Shown: positions 1 through 5,130 of the stretch, piece after piece
Layout: every line of letters begins with the position of its first letter
Position numbering within the stretch: the stretch's first letter is position 1
Assembly (NCBI GenBank): GCA_016196505.1
Contig: JACPXO010000073.1
Span: 1-5,130, forward strand
Length of the DNA: 5,130 bases
Direction of reading: 5' to 3'
DNA from: Candidatus Omnitrophota bacterium
Lineage (GTDB): Bacteria > Omnitrophota > Gorgyraeia > 2-02-FULL-51-18
Program-made: the position numbers and the translations under genes
Notes under the pieces: generated by a model
Database searches by the model: none
What the model saw: the letters and a program-made list of their open reading frames with translations, nothing else
Told to the model about the DNA's origin: nothing

Positions 1-12
1 CGCGCGTGGTCG

Positions 13-21
13 TGCTATAAT
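13..21 (+). promoter_or_regulatory. Extended -10 promoter of the 6S-like RNA
   Basis: TGCTATAAT is a perfect extended -10 element (TGn followed by consensus TATAAT at 16-21) for the housekeeping sigma factor. A -35 box at the usual spacing would lie just before the window start, so it cannot be judged. The predicted transcription start, about seven bases past the -10, falls near 28. That is just before the 5' strand of the closing helix of the RNA beginning at 31, so promoter and RNA structure agree. Confidence 0.75.
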
Positions 22-27
22 ACCCTT

Positions 28-218
28 GTTCCCTGCGGTGCGCGTGGAATCATGAGCGCTTCTCATTTGAATCCAATGACACACCGAATGGGAGCCGATT
101 TTAGCGCCGGTGCGCTGCCCCGTCATTCGGCGGGGTTGGCCTAAAAGCAGCTAATAGGTTCCCACCCTGCTGAAAGGGATTCTTTAAATGGGCGCGGCAG
201 CACGGCACTCGCGGGGCA
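28..218 (+). ncRNA. ssrS: 6S RNA (RNA polymerase-binding regulatory RNA)
   Basis: 6S RNA mimics an open promoter and binds the housekeeping RNA polymerase holoenzyme, reducing transcription in stationary phase. The identification rests on architecture. The two ends pair: 31-38 with 209-216, 39-41 with 205-207, 43-46 with 201-204, giving 15 pairs with single bulges at 42 and 208. A terminal arm follows: 89-96 with 157-164, 101-105 with 150-154, 106-110 with 136-140, capped by 118-122 with 131-135. Between them lies a weakly paired central region, with possible small hairpins 52-56/62-66 on the 5' side and CCC/GGG at 165-177 on the 3' side. GAGCCGAT (92-99) resembles the same stretch of E. coli 6S RNA, and the 3' end CGGCACTCG resembles its CGGCATCTCG. 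The helix-to-helix span of 186 nt fits the family. The next gene is rarA, a neighbour I recall for 6S RNA in Bacillus. Exact ends are estimated, and no U-tailed terminator follows. A covariance-model search would settle it. Confidence 0.8.
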
Positions 219-229
219 TTCTAACCAAA

Positions 230-351
230 CGTAAAACGAAAAACGTAAATCGTAAAACTAAGGTGTCGCTTGCGCGGCCTTTATGGTAGGTCACGCAGTC
301 TGCCTGTCCGGCAGACAAGCGACTCCACAGTTTTAAGTTCTACGTTTTACG
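230..351. repeat. 122-bp palindromic element folding as a three-way junction
   Basis: The ends are a perfect 9-bp inverted repeat, CGTAAAACG (230-238) and CGTTTTACG (343-351). In the alternative ungapped register 237-272 against 316-351, 29 of 36 positions pair, including GTCGCTTG (265-272) with CAAGCGAC (316-323). The inside folds into two more hairpins with almost no unpaired bases. One is 271-274/294-297 plus 276-280/288-292 with a 7-nt loop. The other is GTCTGCC (298-304) with GGCAGAC (310-316) and a 5-nt loop. CGTAAA recurs at 230, 244 and 251. No reading frame, convincing promoter or U-tract terminator is visible in it. It fills the space between the 6S-like RNA and rarA. It could be a dispersed palindromic repeat or small non-autonomous mobile element, or a structured rarA leader. 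No flanking target-site duplication is evident. Confidence 0.6.
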
Positions 352-365
352 ATCGAAGTTAATTC

Positions 366-1676
366 ATGGATCTTTTCGAACACCGTGAGTCACCCTCCCG
401 ATCCTATGAGCCGCTGGCAGTTCGTATGCGGCCCCAATCCCTCAACGAGTTTGTCGGCCAGGAACACATCCTGGGACCCGGAAAACTTCTCACGCGGGCG
501 ATAGAATCCGACCGGATCACGTCGCTGGTGCTCTTTGGCCCGCCGGGCACGGGGAAAACGACGCTCGCGTCCGTCATCTCCAAAGAAACCAGGTCTTTCT
601 TTCACCCCTTGAACGCCGTCGCCAGCAACGTCTCGGAGATGCGAAAGGCCATCGATCAGGCCAAAAAGCGCTTTGAGACGAAGGGCGAGAAAACCATTCT
701 ATTCATCGATGAGATCCACCGCTTCAACAAGGCCCAGCAGGACGTACTCATGCCCGACGTGGAGAAGGGAAACCCTATCTTGATCGGCGCCACGACCCAT
801 AACCCTTTTTTCTCCATTGTTTCGGCCCTGTTGTCGAGGTCATTGGTCTTTGAGCTCAAGCCGCTCAGCGAAAAAGACATTCGCCGGGTGCTTGAGCGCG
901 CTTTAAAGGATGGCCCAAGGGGGCTGGGTTGTTTTAAAGTCGCCCTTGAGCCGCAGGCGATGGAATTTTTGTGCCGGGCGTCCGACGGGGACGCGCGGCG
1001 CGCCTTAAACGCTTTGGAACTGGGGGTGACCACCACGCCCGCTTCCGGGGATGGGACAGTTCATTTCACCCAAAAAGTCGCTGAAGAATCCATTCAAAAA
1101 AAAGCGGTGGTGTACGACGCCGATGAGGACCAGCACTACGACACGATCTCGGCGTTCATCAAATCCATGCGGGGTTCTGACCCCGACGCGGCGATCTATT
1201 ACCTCGCTAAAATGCTCTATGCCGGGGAAGACCCCAGGTTTATCGCGCGCCGCATCGTCATTTGCGCGTCGGAAGACGTGGGCAACGCCGACCCCCAGGC
1301 GCTGGTCCTCGCGAACGCGGCGCTTCAAGTGTCCGAGTTCATCGGCATGCCGGAGGCGCGTATCCCTCTGGCCCAAGCCGTGGTCTACATCGCCTGCTCG
1401 CCTAAATCGAACGCCAGTTACCTGGCTATTGATGCCGCGATGAAGGATGTCGCTGAAAATAAGACGCTGGAAGTGCCGGATGCCTTGAAAGGCACCGGTT
1501 ACGCGGGAGCCAAACGGCTCGGCCGGGGAGAGGGGTACCAGTACGCGCATGATTTTGAAAGCCATTTTGTGGATCAAGTCTATTTAAAAGAAAAGAAACG
1601 TTACTATGAGCCCACGGCTCAAGGGTACGAAAAAAATTTCAAGGTCTACCTTGAATCGTTAAAGCGCTCTCTTTAG
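366..1676 (+). CDS. rarA: RarA (MgsA/WRNIP1 family) AAA+ replication-associated recombination ATPase
   Basis: RarA is a cytoplasmic clamp-loader-like AAA+ ATPase that acts at stalled replication forks and in recombination. At 436 residues it has the usual family length. Seen in the protein: N-terminal RPQSLNEFVGQEH (22-34), Walker A GPPGTGKT (58-65), Walker B ILFIDEIHRFN (111-121), sensor 1 IGATTHNP (140-147), arginine-finger motif ALLSRS (R158) and sensor 2 GDARRALNALE (208-218). The RarA-specific C-terminal region is also present, with HYDTISAFIKSMRGSDPDAAIYY at 257-279 (shown here only in part by its core MRGSDPDAA), ASEDVGNADP (301-310) and ACSPKSNA (343-350). These C-terminal motifs separate it from the RuvB and DnaX relatives. 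The start at 366 is the only one preceding the conserved N-terminus. It has only a weak GAAG (355-358) as a ribosome binding site. The family most often has GATTENP at sensor 1, so His replacing Glu here is a small deviation. No terminator follows. Confidence 0.97.
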   Translation: MDLFEHRESPSRSYEPLAVRMRPQSLNEFVGQEHILGPGKLLTRAIESDRITSLVLFGPPGTGKTTLASVISKETRSFFHPLNAVASNVSEMRKAIDQAKKRFETKGEKTILFIDEIHRFNKAQQDVLMPDVEKGNPILIGATTHNPFFSIVSALLSRSLVFELKPLSEKDIRRVLERALKDGPRGLGCFKVALEPQAMEFLCRASDGDARRALNALELGVTTTPASGDGTVHFTQKVAEESIQKKAVVYDADEDQHYDTISAFIKSMRGSDPDAAIYYLAKMLYAGEDPRFIARRIVICASEDVGNADPQALVLANAALQVSEFIGMPEARIPLAQAVVYIACSPKSNASYLAIDAAMKDVAENKTLEVPDALKGTGYAGAKRLGRGEGYQYAHDFESHFVDQVYLKEKKRYYEPTAQGYEKNFKVYLESLKRSL

Positions 1677-1685
1677 TCCTCCCGC

Positions 1686-1714
1686 TTGACTTCCGTAACG
1701 TCTTTTAATAGAAT
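1686..1714 (+). promoter_or_regulatory. Sigma-70-type promoter of the efflux operon
   Basis: TTGACT (1686-1691) is separated by exactly 17 nt from TAGAAT (1709-1714); each box matches five of six consensus bases. Transcription would start near 1720-1722, leaving only about 15 nt before the ATG at 1736. It lies within 40 nt of the rarA stop, so the efflux genes appear to have their own housekeeping promoter rather than relying on readthrough from rarA. No clear operator-like inverted repeat is visible over it. Confidence 0.75.
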
Positions 1715-1735
1715 AAGTTAAATTCATACTGCTTA

Positions 1736-3541
1736 ATGAAAAAAACCTTTCTTATCCCCTTCACGGGGCTAGCGGTTTTTACTTTCACCCTTCTTTCGGA
1801 TAGTTCCTCCCTTTTTAAAACATTTGCGTACGCGGAAGAAAACCTTGCTTCTTTTCAACAAGAAGTTCTCCTAGCCAAAGAAAAGCACCGGGCGCTGACC
1901 GACAAGATGAAGGCGGTGCGTTTGTCTATGGACAGCGTGTCCCCAGCGTCCGTGGATGAGATCAAGGTCAGCGACAAACCCTCTCAAACGATCAAGATCC
2001 CCGTCAAAAAGGAAGCGGCCAAGCCCAAGCCCGAAAAACTGAAGGACACACCCAAAAAGAACTGGTTATGGCCATTCGCAGCCAAACCGGAAACGATCTC
2101 CGACGGAGAAGCGCTTTACAAAGTGGCCGTCTCTGACGGAAAGATCACGTTGAAAGAAGCGGTGGAGATAGGGTTGGCCAACGACTTGGAGCTTGAGGCC
2201 TTGAAAAAGAAGGCGGAGGTCGCCAAGGCCAAGCTCGTGGAGGCCAAGCGCGCGCTTTTCCCTTCGGTCCAGGCCTCAATGCTGCCTCCTCAGACCTCGG
2301 GAGGCAAACAGCCGGTGGGTTCCACTGACGCTGAATTCCCCGCTTTCCGTATTTTTAAGACAGAAAGTTATAAAGTCGCGGTGAACCAGCCGCTTTACTA
2401 CAGCGGCGAGCTTGTCCTCACCGTGAGACAGGCGGAAGTCAACGTGCAGGCCGTCGAGAAAGAGTATCACAAGGCGAAAAATCAATTCATCCACGAGGTC
2501 CGTTCACGCTATTACGCGGTGGTCAAGGCCGAATACAACGCGCAGTACCAGATCGAGCTCTACGGGGAGACCAACCCCCTCCACAAGCGGCTCGAGGAAG
2601 AATACCGTGAGAGGGTTTTATCGGAAGTCGAGCATTTGAACGCCCAGTCCAAATACCAGCAGGTTTTCTTCCAAGCCGAGGCCGCCAGGAACGATCTCGA
2701 CGTCGCGGCGCTGAATTTAAAACAAACCCTTAAGATCTCAACGGACAAAAAAGTTCCCGTGTACCTGCGGCTCGGTTACAAAAAGATCTCCCCGACCCTG
2801 AATGAGGTGACGGAGCTGACGCTTAAGAACAACCCGGACCTAAAGGTTAAAGAGATCGCCTACGAGGCCGCCAAGCTCGGGGTGATGATCTACCAGGCGA
2901 AAAAAGGGGTTCACTTTGATCTCAAAGGTTCCTACGGGATCCTGGGCGAAAGGATCTACGACGACCGTTCTTACACGACAGGGCAGATAGGCGACCATAA
3001 CGGGAACATCGATTTCAACCGCGATAAAGAATGGTTCCTGGGTGTGAAGGGGACGCTTCCCATCGGCCCCAATTCCCTGGAGTACGAGCGCGTGAAACAC
3101 GTGTACGCGCCGACGGTCATCGCGCCTACCGGCGGTTCCGAAGACTGGAGCGAAAAGTGGACGTTCAACTTGTTGGACAAGTTGTCGCTCATCACCGACG
3201 AGAAAAGCGCCCAGGCCGCGGTGCTCCAGGCCCAGAGCGATTATGAAAAAGCCAAAGGAGAGGTTCTTTCAAAGCTCAGGGAGGACTTCTATAATCTGCA
3301 AAAGTCCATGATCCAGATAGAAACCTCCGTGTCGAAGTTGAAATACCAGGAAAAACAGAACGCGGTGCTCAAGTACCTTTTGAGCATGCAGGAAACCGCG
3401 CCCGCGAACTTCATGGAAGGATTGATCGAACAGGCCCAGAACCGATTTTCCTTTATCCAAGCCGTGGTGGATTACCACCTGGCGATATCCAGTTTGAATC
3501 TATCCATAGGAGACCCGGACCACTTTGAAACGGAATCTTAA
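1736..3541 (+). CDS. TolC-family outer-membrane efflux channel (OEP/OMF)
   Basis: This is the probable trimeric outer-membrane exit duct of the tripartite pump encoded by this operon. An N-terminal signal peptide is clear: MKK, a hydrophobic stretch to about residue 20, and a likely cleavage after FAYA (30-33). No lipobox cysteine is present. The first OEP repeat begins at ITLKEAVEIGLANDLELEAL (137-156), with a helix to about 182, a strand-like VNQPLYYSGEL (216-226) and long helices to about 335. The second begins near LNEVTELTLKNNPDLK (355-370) and ends near 590. This is the duplicated helix-strand-helix plan of TolC. At 601 residues it is over 100 longer than TolC or OprM. The excess is mostly a region before the first repeat: a charged helical stretch (35-66) and a Lys/Pro-rich linker (78-118). 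The start has no Shine-Dalgarno and a leader of only about 15 nt, but it gives the signal peptide directly. Substrate unknown. Confidence 0.9.
   Translation: MKKTFLIPFTGLAVFTFTLLSDSSSLFKTFAYAEENLASFQQEVLLAKEKHRALTDKMKAVRLSMDSVSPASVDEIKVSDKPSQTIKIPVKKEAAKPKPEKLKDTPKKNWLWPFAAKPETISDGEALYKVAVSDGKITLKEAVEIGLANDLELEALKKKAEVAKAKLVEAKRALFPSVQASMLPPQTSGGKQPVGSTDAEFPAFRIFKTESYKVAVNQPLYYSGELVLTVRQAEVNVQAVEKEYHKAKNQFIHEVRSRYYAVVKAEYNAQYQIELYGETNPLHKRLEEEYRERVLSEVEHLNAQSKYQQVFFQAEAARNDLDVAALNLKQTLKISTDKKVPVYLRLGYKKISPTLNEVTELTLKNNPDLKVKEIAYEAAKLGVMIYQAKKGVHFDLKGSYGILGERIYDDRSYTTGQIGDHNGNIDFNRDKEWFLGVKGTLPIGPNSLEYERVKHVYAPTVIAPTGGSEDWSEKWTFNLLDKLSLITDEKSAQAAVLQAQSDYEKAKGEVLSKLREDFYNLQKSMIQIETSVSKLKYQEKQNAVLKYLLSMQETAPANFMEGLIEQAQNRFSFIQAVVDYHLAISSLNLSIGDPDHFETES
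3508..3512 (+). promoter_or_regulatory. Ribosome binding site of the adaptor gene
   Basis: AGGAG lies inside the end of the channel gene, 12 nt before the TTG codon at 3525. The spacing is longer than ideal. An in-frame TAG at 3507-3509 rules out any earlier start, so this site together with the basic-then-hydrophobic N-terminus decides the TTG start. Confidence 0.6.
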
Positions 3542-4646
3542 AGTTCTCATCACGCTCGTCGTGGTTTTGTTCGCGGGGGCGCTGATCTTTTCCTTTGTAA
3601 GGTCGAAGGTCCGGTTTGTCGGCGGGATCCCCATTTTAAAAAAGGAGAAAAAAGAAGCGCCCAAAGGGGCCACGGAAGAGGTCCCGGCGCCCGTCAAGGT
3701 TTACAAGGTGGCACGGGTGAGCTTCAGGGATACGCTTCCGTCGCTCGGGACCGTGAAAGGTTTCCGGGAATTTGACCTCAAATTTCCCGCCAGCGGTGTC
3801 GTGGAGTATATCAATTTCAAAGAGGGCGAACCCATCACGAAAGGGGATATCATCGCCAGTCTCGACCAGAAAGAGGCGCTTTTAAAGCTTGAGTACGCAA
3901 AAGTGGAGCTCGAAAAACAGACGAAGCTCTTTGAACTGGGCTCCACGGTTGAAGCCAAGCTGAAACAGAGTCAGCTGGAATACCAATCGGCCAAGGCCGA
4001 GCTTGAGAAAACCAATCTCGTCGCCGTGGGTGACGGGTACATCGGCTCCGTGGAAGTCGACCGCGGCTCTTATGTGACCACGCAGGACCGCCTGGGGATG
4101 AAAGACATTTATGTCGAGTTTGGCGTGATCGAAAAGGACATTGCGAAGGTCAAGGAAGGCCAGAACACGGAAGTGGTCGTCGACGCGTACCCGGATCAGG
4201 TCTTTAAAGGCAAGGTGGACTCGGTGTCGCCGCTGGTCGAGGGCCGCTCCAGGACTCTCAAGGTGAGGTCAAAGATCTCCAACCCCGATGAAAAGATCAA
4301 GCCCGGCATGTTCGGCCGCGTAAACGTTCTGGTTTACGAAAAAGACCAGGCCCTGGTCATCCCAAGCTCCAGTTTCAAGAAGAAAGAGGACAAGTACTTT
4401 GTTTATGTGGTCCACCCGGAGAACGAGGAAGCCGGCGCCGCTTCCGAAGAAGCCACAGAGGAGAAAAAGGAGTCGGCTTTCGGGACCCTCGAGATCCGTA
4501 CCATCGAGATCAACTACGCCACCCCTGACGCGATAGAGGTCAAAGAAGGGCTGGATGAAGGAGAATCGGTTGTCGTCGACGTCGAACAGGATCTGCAGGA
4601 CAAAGCGAAGGTCGAAATCACCGAAACTCAAGAGGGCATTTTTTAG
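3525..4646 (+). CDS. RND efflux periplasmic adaptor (membrane-fusion protein, HlyD/AcrA family)
   Basis: This protein should bridge the inner-membrane RND pump and the outer-membrane channel. It has a basic N-terminus and one membrane-anchoring helix (about 7-25), with no lipobox Cys. A lipoyl half-motif follows, GVVEYINFKEGEPITKGDII (91-110), then a short helical hairpin (about 115-163) and the second lipoyl half, GDGYIGSVEVDRGSYV (169-184). The beta-barrel starts at DIYVEFGVIEKDI (194-206), and the family signature ISNPDEKIKPGMFGRVNV is at 251-268. A membrane-proximal domain makes up the C-terminus. The 373-residue length is normal. An acidic, low-complexity insert (about 299-317, rich in Glu, Ala, Lys) interrupts the membrane-proximal domain. 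The gene starts with TTG and overlaps the channel gene by 17 nt, so the two are likely translationally coupled. The short hairpin matches adaptors that work with HAE1- or CzcA-like RND pumps. Substrate cannot be inferred. Confidence 0.92.
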   Translation: MKRNLKVLITLVVVLFAGALIFSFVRSKVRFVGGIPILKKEKKEAPKGATEEVPAPVKVYKVARVSFRDTLPSLGTVKGFREFDLKFPASGVVEYINFKEGEPITKGDIIASLDQKEALLKLEYAKVELEKQTKLFELGSTVEAKLKQSQLEYQSAKAELEKTNLVAVGDGYIGSVEVDRGSYVTTQDRLGMKDIYVEFGVIEKDIAKVKEGQNTEVVVDAYPDQVFKGKVDSVSPLVEGRSRTLKVRSKISNPDEKIKPGMFGRVNVLVYEKDQALVIPSSSFKKKEDKYFVYVVHPENEEAGAASEEATEEKKESAFGTLEIRTIEINYATPDAIEVKEGLDEGESVVVDVEQDLQDKAKVEITETQEGIF

Positions 4647-4667
4647 TTCGCGCCCGTCCCTAATATG

Positions 4668-4779
4668 ACCCCACCACCTCTTTTTCAATCTATACGATTG
4701 AAAAATCCGCCTTCGGCGGATTTGGCAGCCGCTAAAGTGGAGTGGTCTTGTGTGCGGCGGCAAAAAGAGGTGGTGGGGT
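4668..4779 (+). repeat. 112-nt palindromic four-way-junction element over the pump start site
   Basis: The element is closed by a perfect 18-bp inverted repeat, ACCCCACCACCTCTTTTT (4668-4685) and its exact complement at 4762-4779. Inside, three further hairpins fill nearly all the space: CAATC/GATTG (4686-4690 with 4696-4700), AAATCCGCC/GGCGGATTT (4703-4711 with 4715-4723, UUCG-type cap), and GC-A-GCCGC against GCGGC-G-GC (4725-4732 with 4754-4761, one mismatch). Only about three junction bases remain unpaired. It sits between the adaptor stop and the RND pump. The 3' arm includes the pump's Shine-Dalgarno and the first two bases of its start codon. It may be an inserted palindromic element, a structured cis-regulatory RNA, or one that became the other. 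No promoter inside it is convincing. Confidence 0.75.
4767..4772 (+). promoter_or_regulatory. Ribosome binding site of the RND pump, buried in a hairpin arm
   Basis: GAGGTG matches the core of the anti-Shine-Dalgarno complement and stands 5 nt before the GTG start at 4778. It is the best ribosome binding site in the window. All six bases are paired with CACCTC (4675-4680) in the perfect inverted repeat, so the site should be inaccessible when the RNA folds. The spacing and match decide GTG 4778 over the in-frame upstream GTG 4742 and TTG 4748. Confidence 0.75.
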
Positions 4780-5130
4780 GAGTTTACCTGAGACCTCCAT
4801 ACGCCGCCCGATCACGACGCTCATGGTTTACGTCGGCGTATTTCTTTTCGGCGTCATCTCTCTCAATCTTTTATCCCAGGAACTTTTTCCTCCCATCAGT
4901 TACCCCCAGCTTTCCATCGTGACCCCTTATGAGAACGCGGCTCCCGAGGAGATCGAGACGCTCATCACCAAGCCCATCGAGGAAGCGGTGGGGGGCATCG
5001 CCGGGATCCGGAAGATCACCTCCACGTCCAAAGAAGGGCTGTCGCTCGTGATCACGGAATTCGGGTGGAACCAGAACATGGATTTCGCCTCGCTTTCCGT
5101 GCGCGAAAAGATAGACCTTATCAAAGAGCG
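4778..5130 (+). CDS. RND-family efflux pump, N-terminal part (truncated by window end)
   Basis: This is the start of an inner-membrane proton-driven RND transporter (AcrB/HAE1-type), the motor of the tripartite exporter encoded with the two upstream genes. Only 117 complete codons are present, running off the window. The protein begins (V/M)SLPETSIRRPITT, the typical cytoplasmic N-terminus of the family, followed by the first transmembrane helix (about residues 13-33). QELFPPISYPQLSIVTPYEN (34-53) follows, then the family motif AAPEEIETLITKPIEEAVGG (54-73) and the porter-domain start GIRKITSTSKEGLSLVITEF (76-95). The GTG start at 4778 has GAGGTG five bases upstream and gives the expected N-terminus. 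Extending to GTG 4742 would add an atypical Cys/Gly-rich leader. The gap of 131 nt from the adaptor stop is unusually long for this operon type and is filled by the palindromic element. HAE1-like versus metal-exporting type cannot be decided without the transmembrane helix 4 region. Confidence 0.93.
   Translation, partial: MSLPETSIRRPITTLMVYVGVFLFGVISLNLLSQELFPPISYPQLSIVTPYENAAPEEIETLITKPIEEAVGGIAGIRKITSTSKEGLSLVITEFGWNQNMDFASLSVREKIDLIKE

Noticed and set aside
28..218. tmRNA or signal recognition particle RNA instead of 6S RNA
   Set aside because: No tRNA-like acceptor ending or tag reading frame is visible, and the conserved GGAAGCAG-type tetraloop arm of SRP RNA is absent. The end-to-end helix with open centre fits 6S.
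230..258. CRISPR-like or tandem repeat based on recurring CGTAAA
   Set aside because: Three short, irregularly spaced copies, with no spacers of constant length. They are better seen as the decayed end of the palindrome.
270..287. rarA promoter within the palindromic element (TTGCGC with TATGGT)
   Set aside because: The two boxes are only 6 nt apart and match consensus poorly. rarA may instead be read from the 6S promoter or from a weak site not recognisable by eye.
4703..4723. AAATCCGCC-TTC-GGCGGATTT hairpin as an intrinsic terminator after the adaptor
   Set aside because: The hairpin is strong and UUCG-like, but only TTT follows and those bases are part of its own stem. The pump downstream needs the same transcript. 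It fits better as one arm of the 4668-4779 element, although partial attenuation is not excluded.
4269..4763. Long antisense open frame across the adaptor end and the gap
   Set aside because: It is the shadow of a clearly coding + strand gene. It has no ribosome binding site and no recognisable domain. The same holds for antisense frames within rarA and the channel gene.
4742..4777. Earlier in-frame starts for the pump (GTG 4742, TTG 4748)
   Set aside because: They add a Cys/Ala/Gly-rich leader not seen in RND proteins and lack a good ribosome binding site. GTG 4778 has GAGGTG at 5 nt and gives the expected N-terminus.

Overview
The window reads as a chromosomal segment from a Gram-negative (two-membrane) bacterium. 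It carries an outer-membrane TolC-type channel with a signal peptide, a periplasmic adaptor and an inner-membrane RND pump. Coding is dense, base composition is moderate, the standard genetic code fits, GTG and TTG starts are used, and proteins are rich in Lys, Glu and Ala. The style suggests an uncultivated diderm lineage such as Omnitrophota or Elusimicrobiota, but that placement is a guess from style, not shown by the sequence. All genes are on the + strand.

Region 1 (1-365) has no protein gene. It holds an extended -10 promoter (TGCTATAAT), then a roughly 190-nt RNA that folds like 6S RNA (ssrS): a long closing helix joining its two ends, an open central region, and a long terminal hairpin. 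Next comes a separate 122-bp palindromic element (230-351) that folds as a three-way junction and ends 14 bp before the next gene. Region 2 (366-1676) is rarA, a full-length AAA+ ATPase of stalled-fork and recombination maintenance. A 6S gene beside rarA is an arrangement I recall from other bacteria, which supports the 6S call.

Region 3 (1686-5130) is a tripartite efflux operon. A very good sigma-70-type promoter (TTGACT, 17 nt, TAGAAT) lies between rarA and the first gene. It is followed by an outer-membrane channel of the TolC/OEP family, a membrane-fusion (HlyD-type) adaptor overlapping it by 17 nt, and the N-terminal 117 codons of an RND pump running off the window end. Together they would form an envelope-spanning drug, toxin or lipophile exporter. 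The substrate cannot be read from the sequence.

The most unusual part is the 131-nt gap between adaptor and pump. It contains a compact 112-nt structured element (4668-4779) closed by a perfect 18-bp inverted repeat. The 3' arm of this repeat contains both the Shine-Dalgarno (GAGGTG) and the first two bases of the pump's GTG start codon, so the pump's translation start should be locked in a helix. Removing 4668-4780 in silico rejoins the flanks as ATG-AGT-TTA-CCT, an in-frame ATG start 18 nt after the adaptor stop. This suggests a palindromic element inserted exactly at the pump's start codon and now supplies, and hides, its ribosome binding site.
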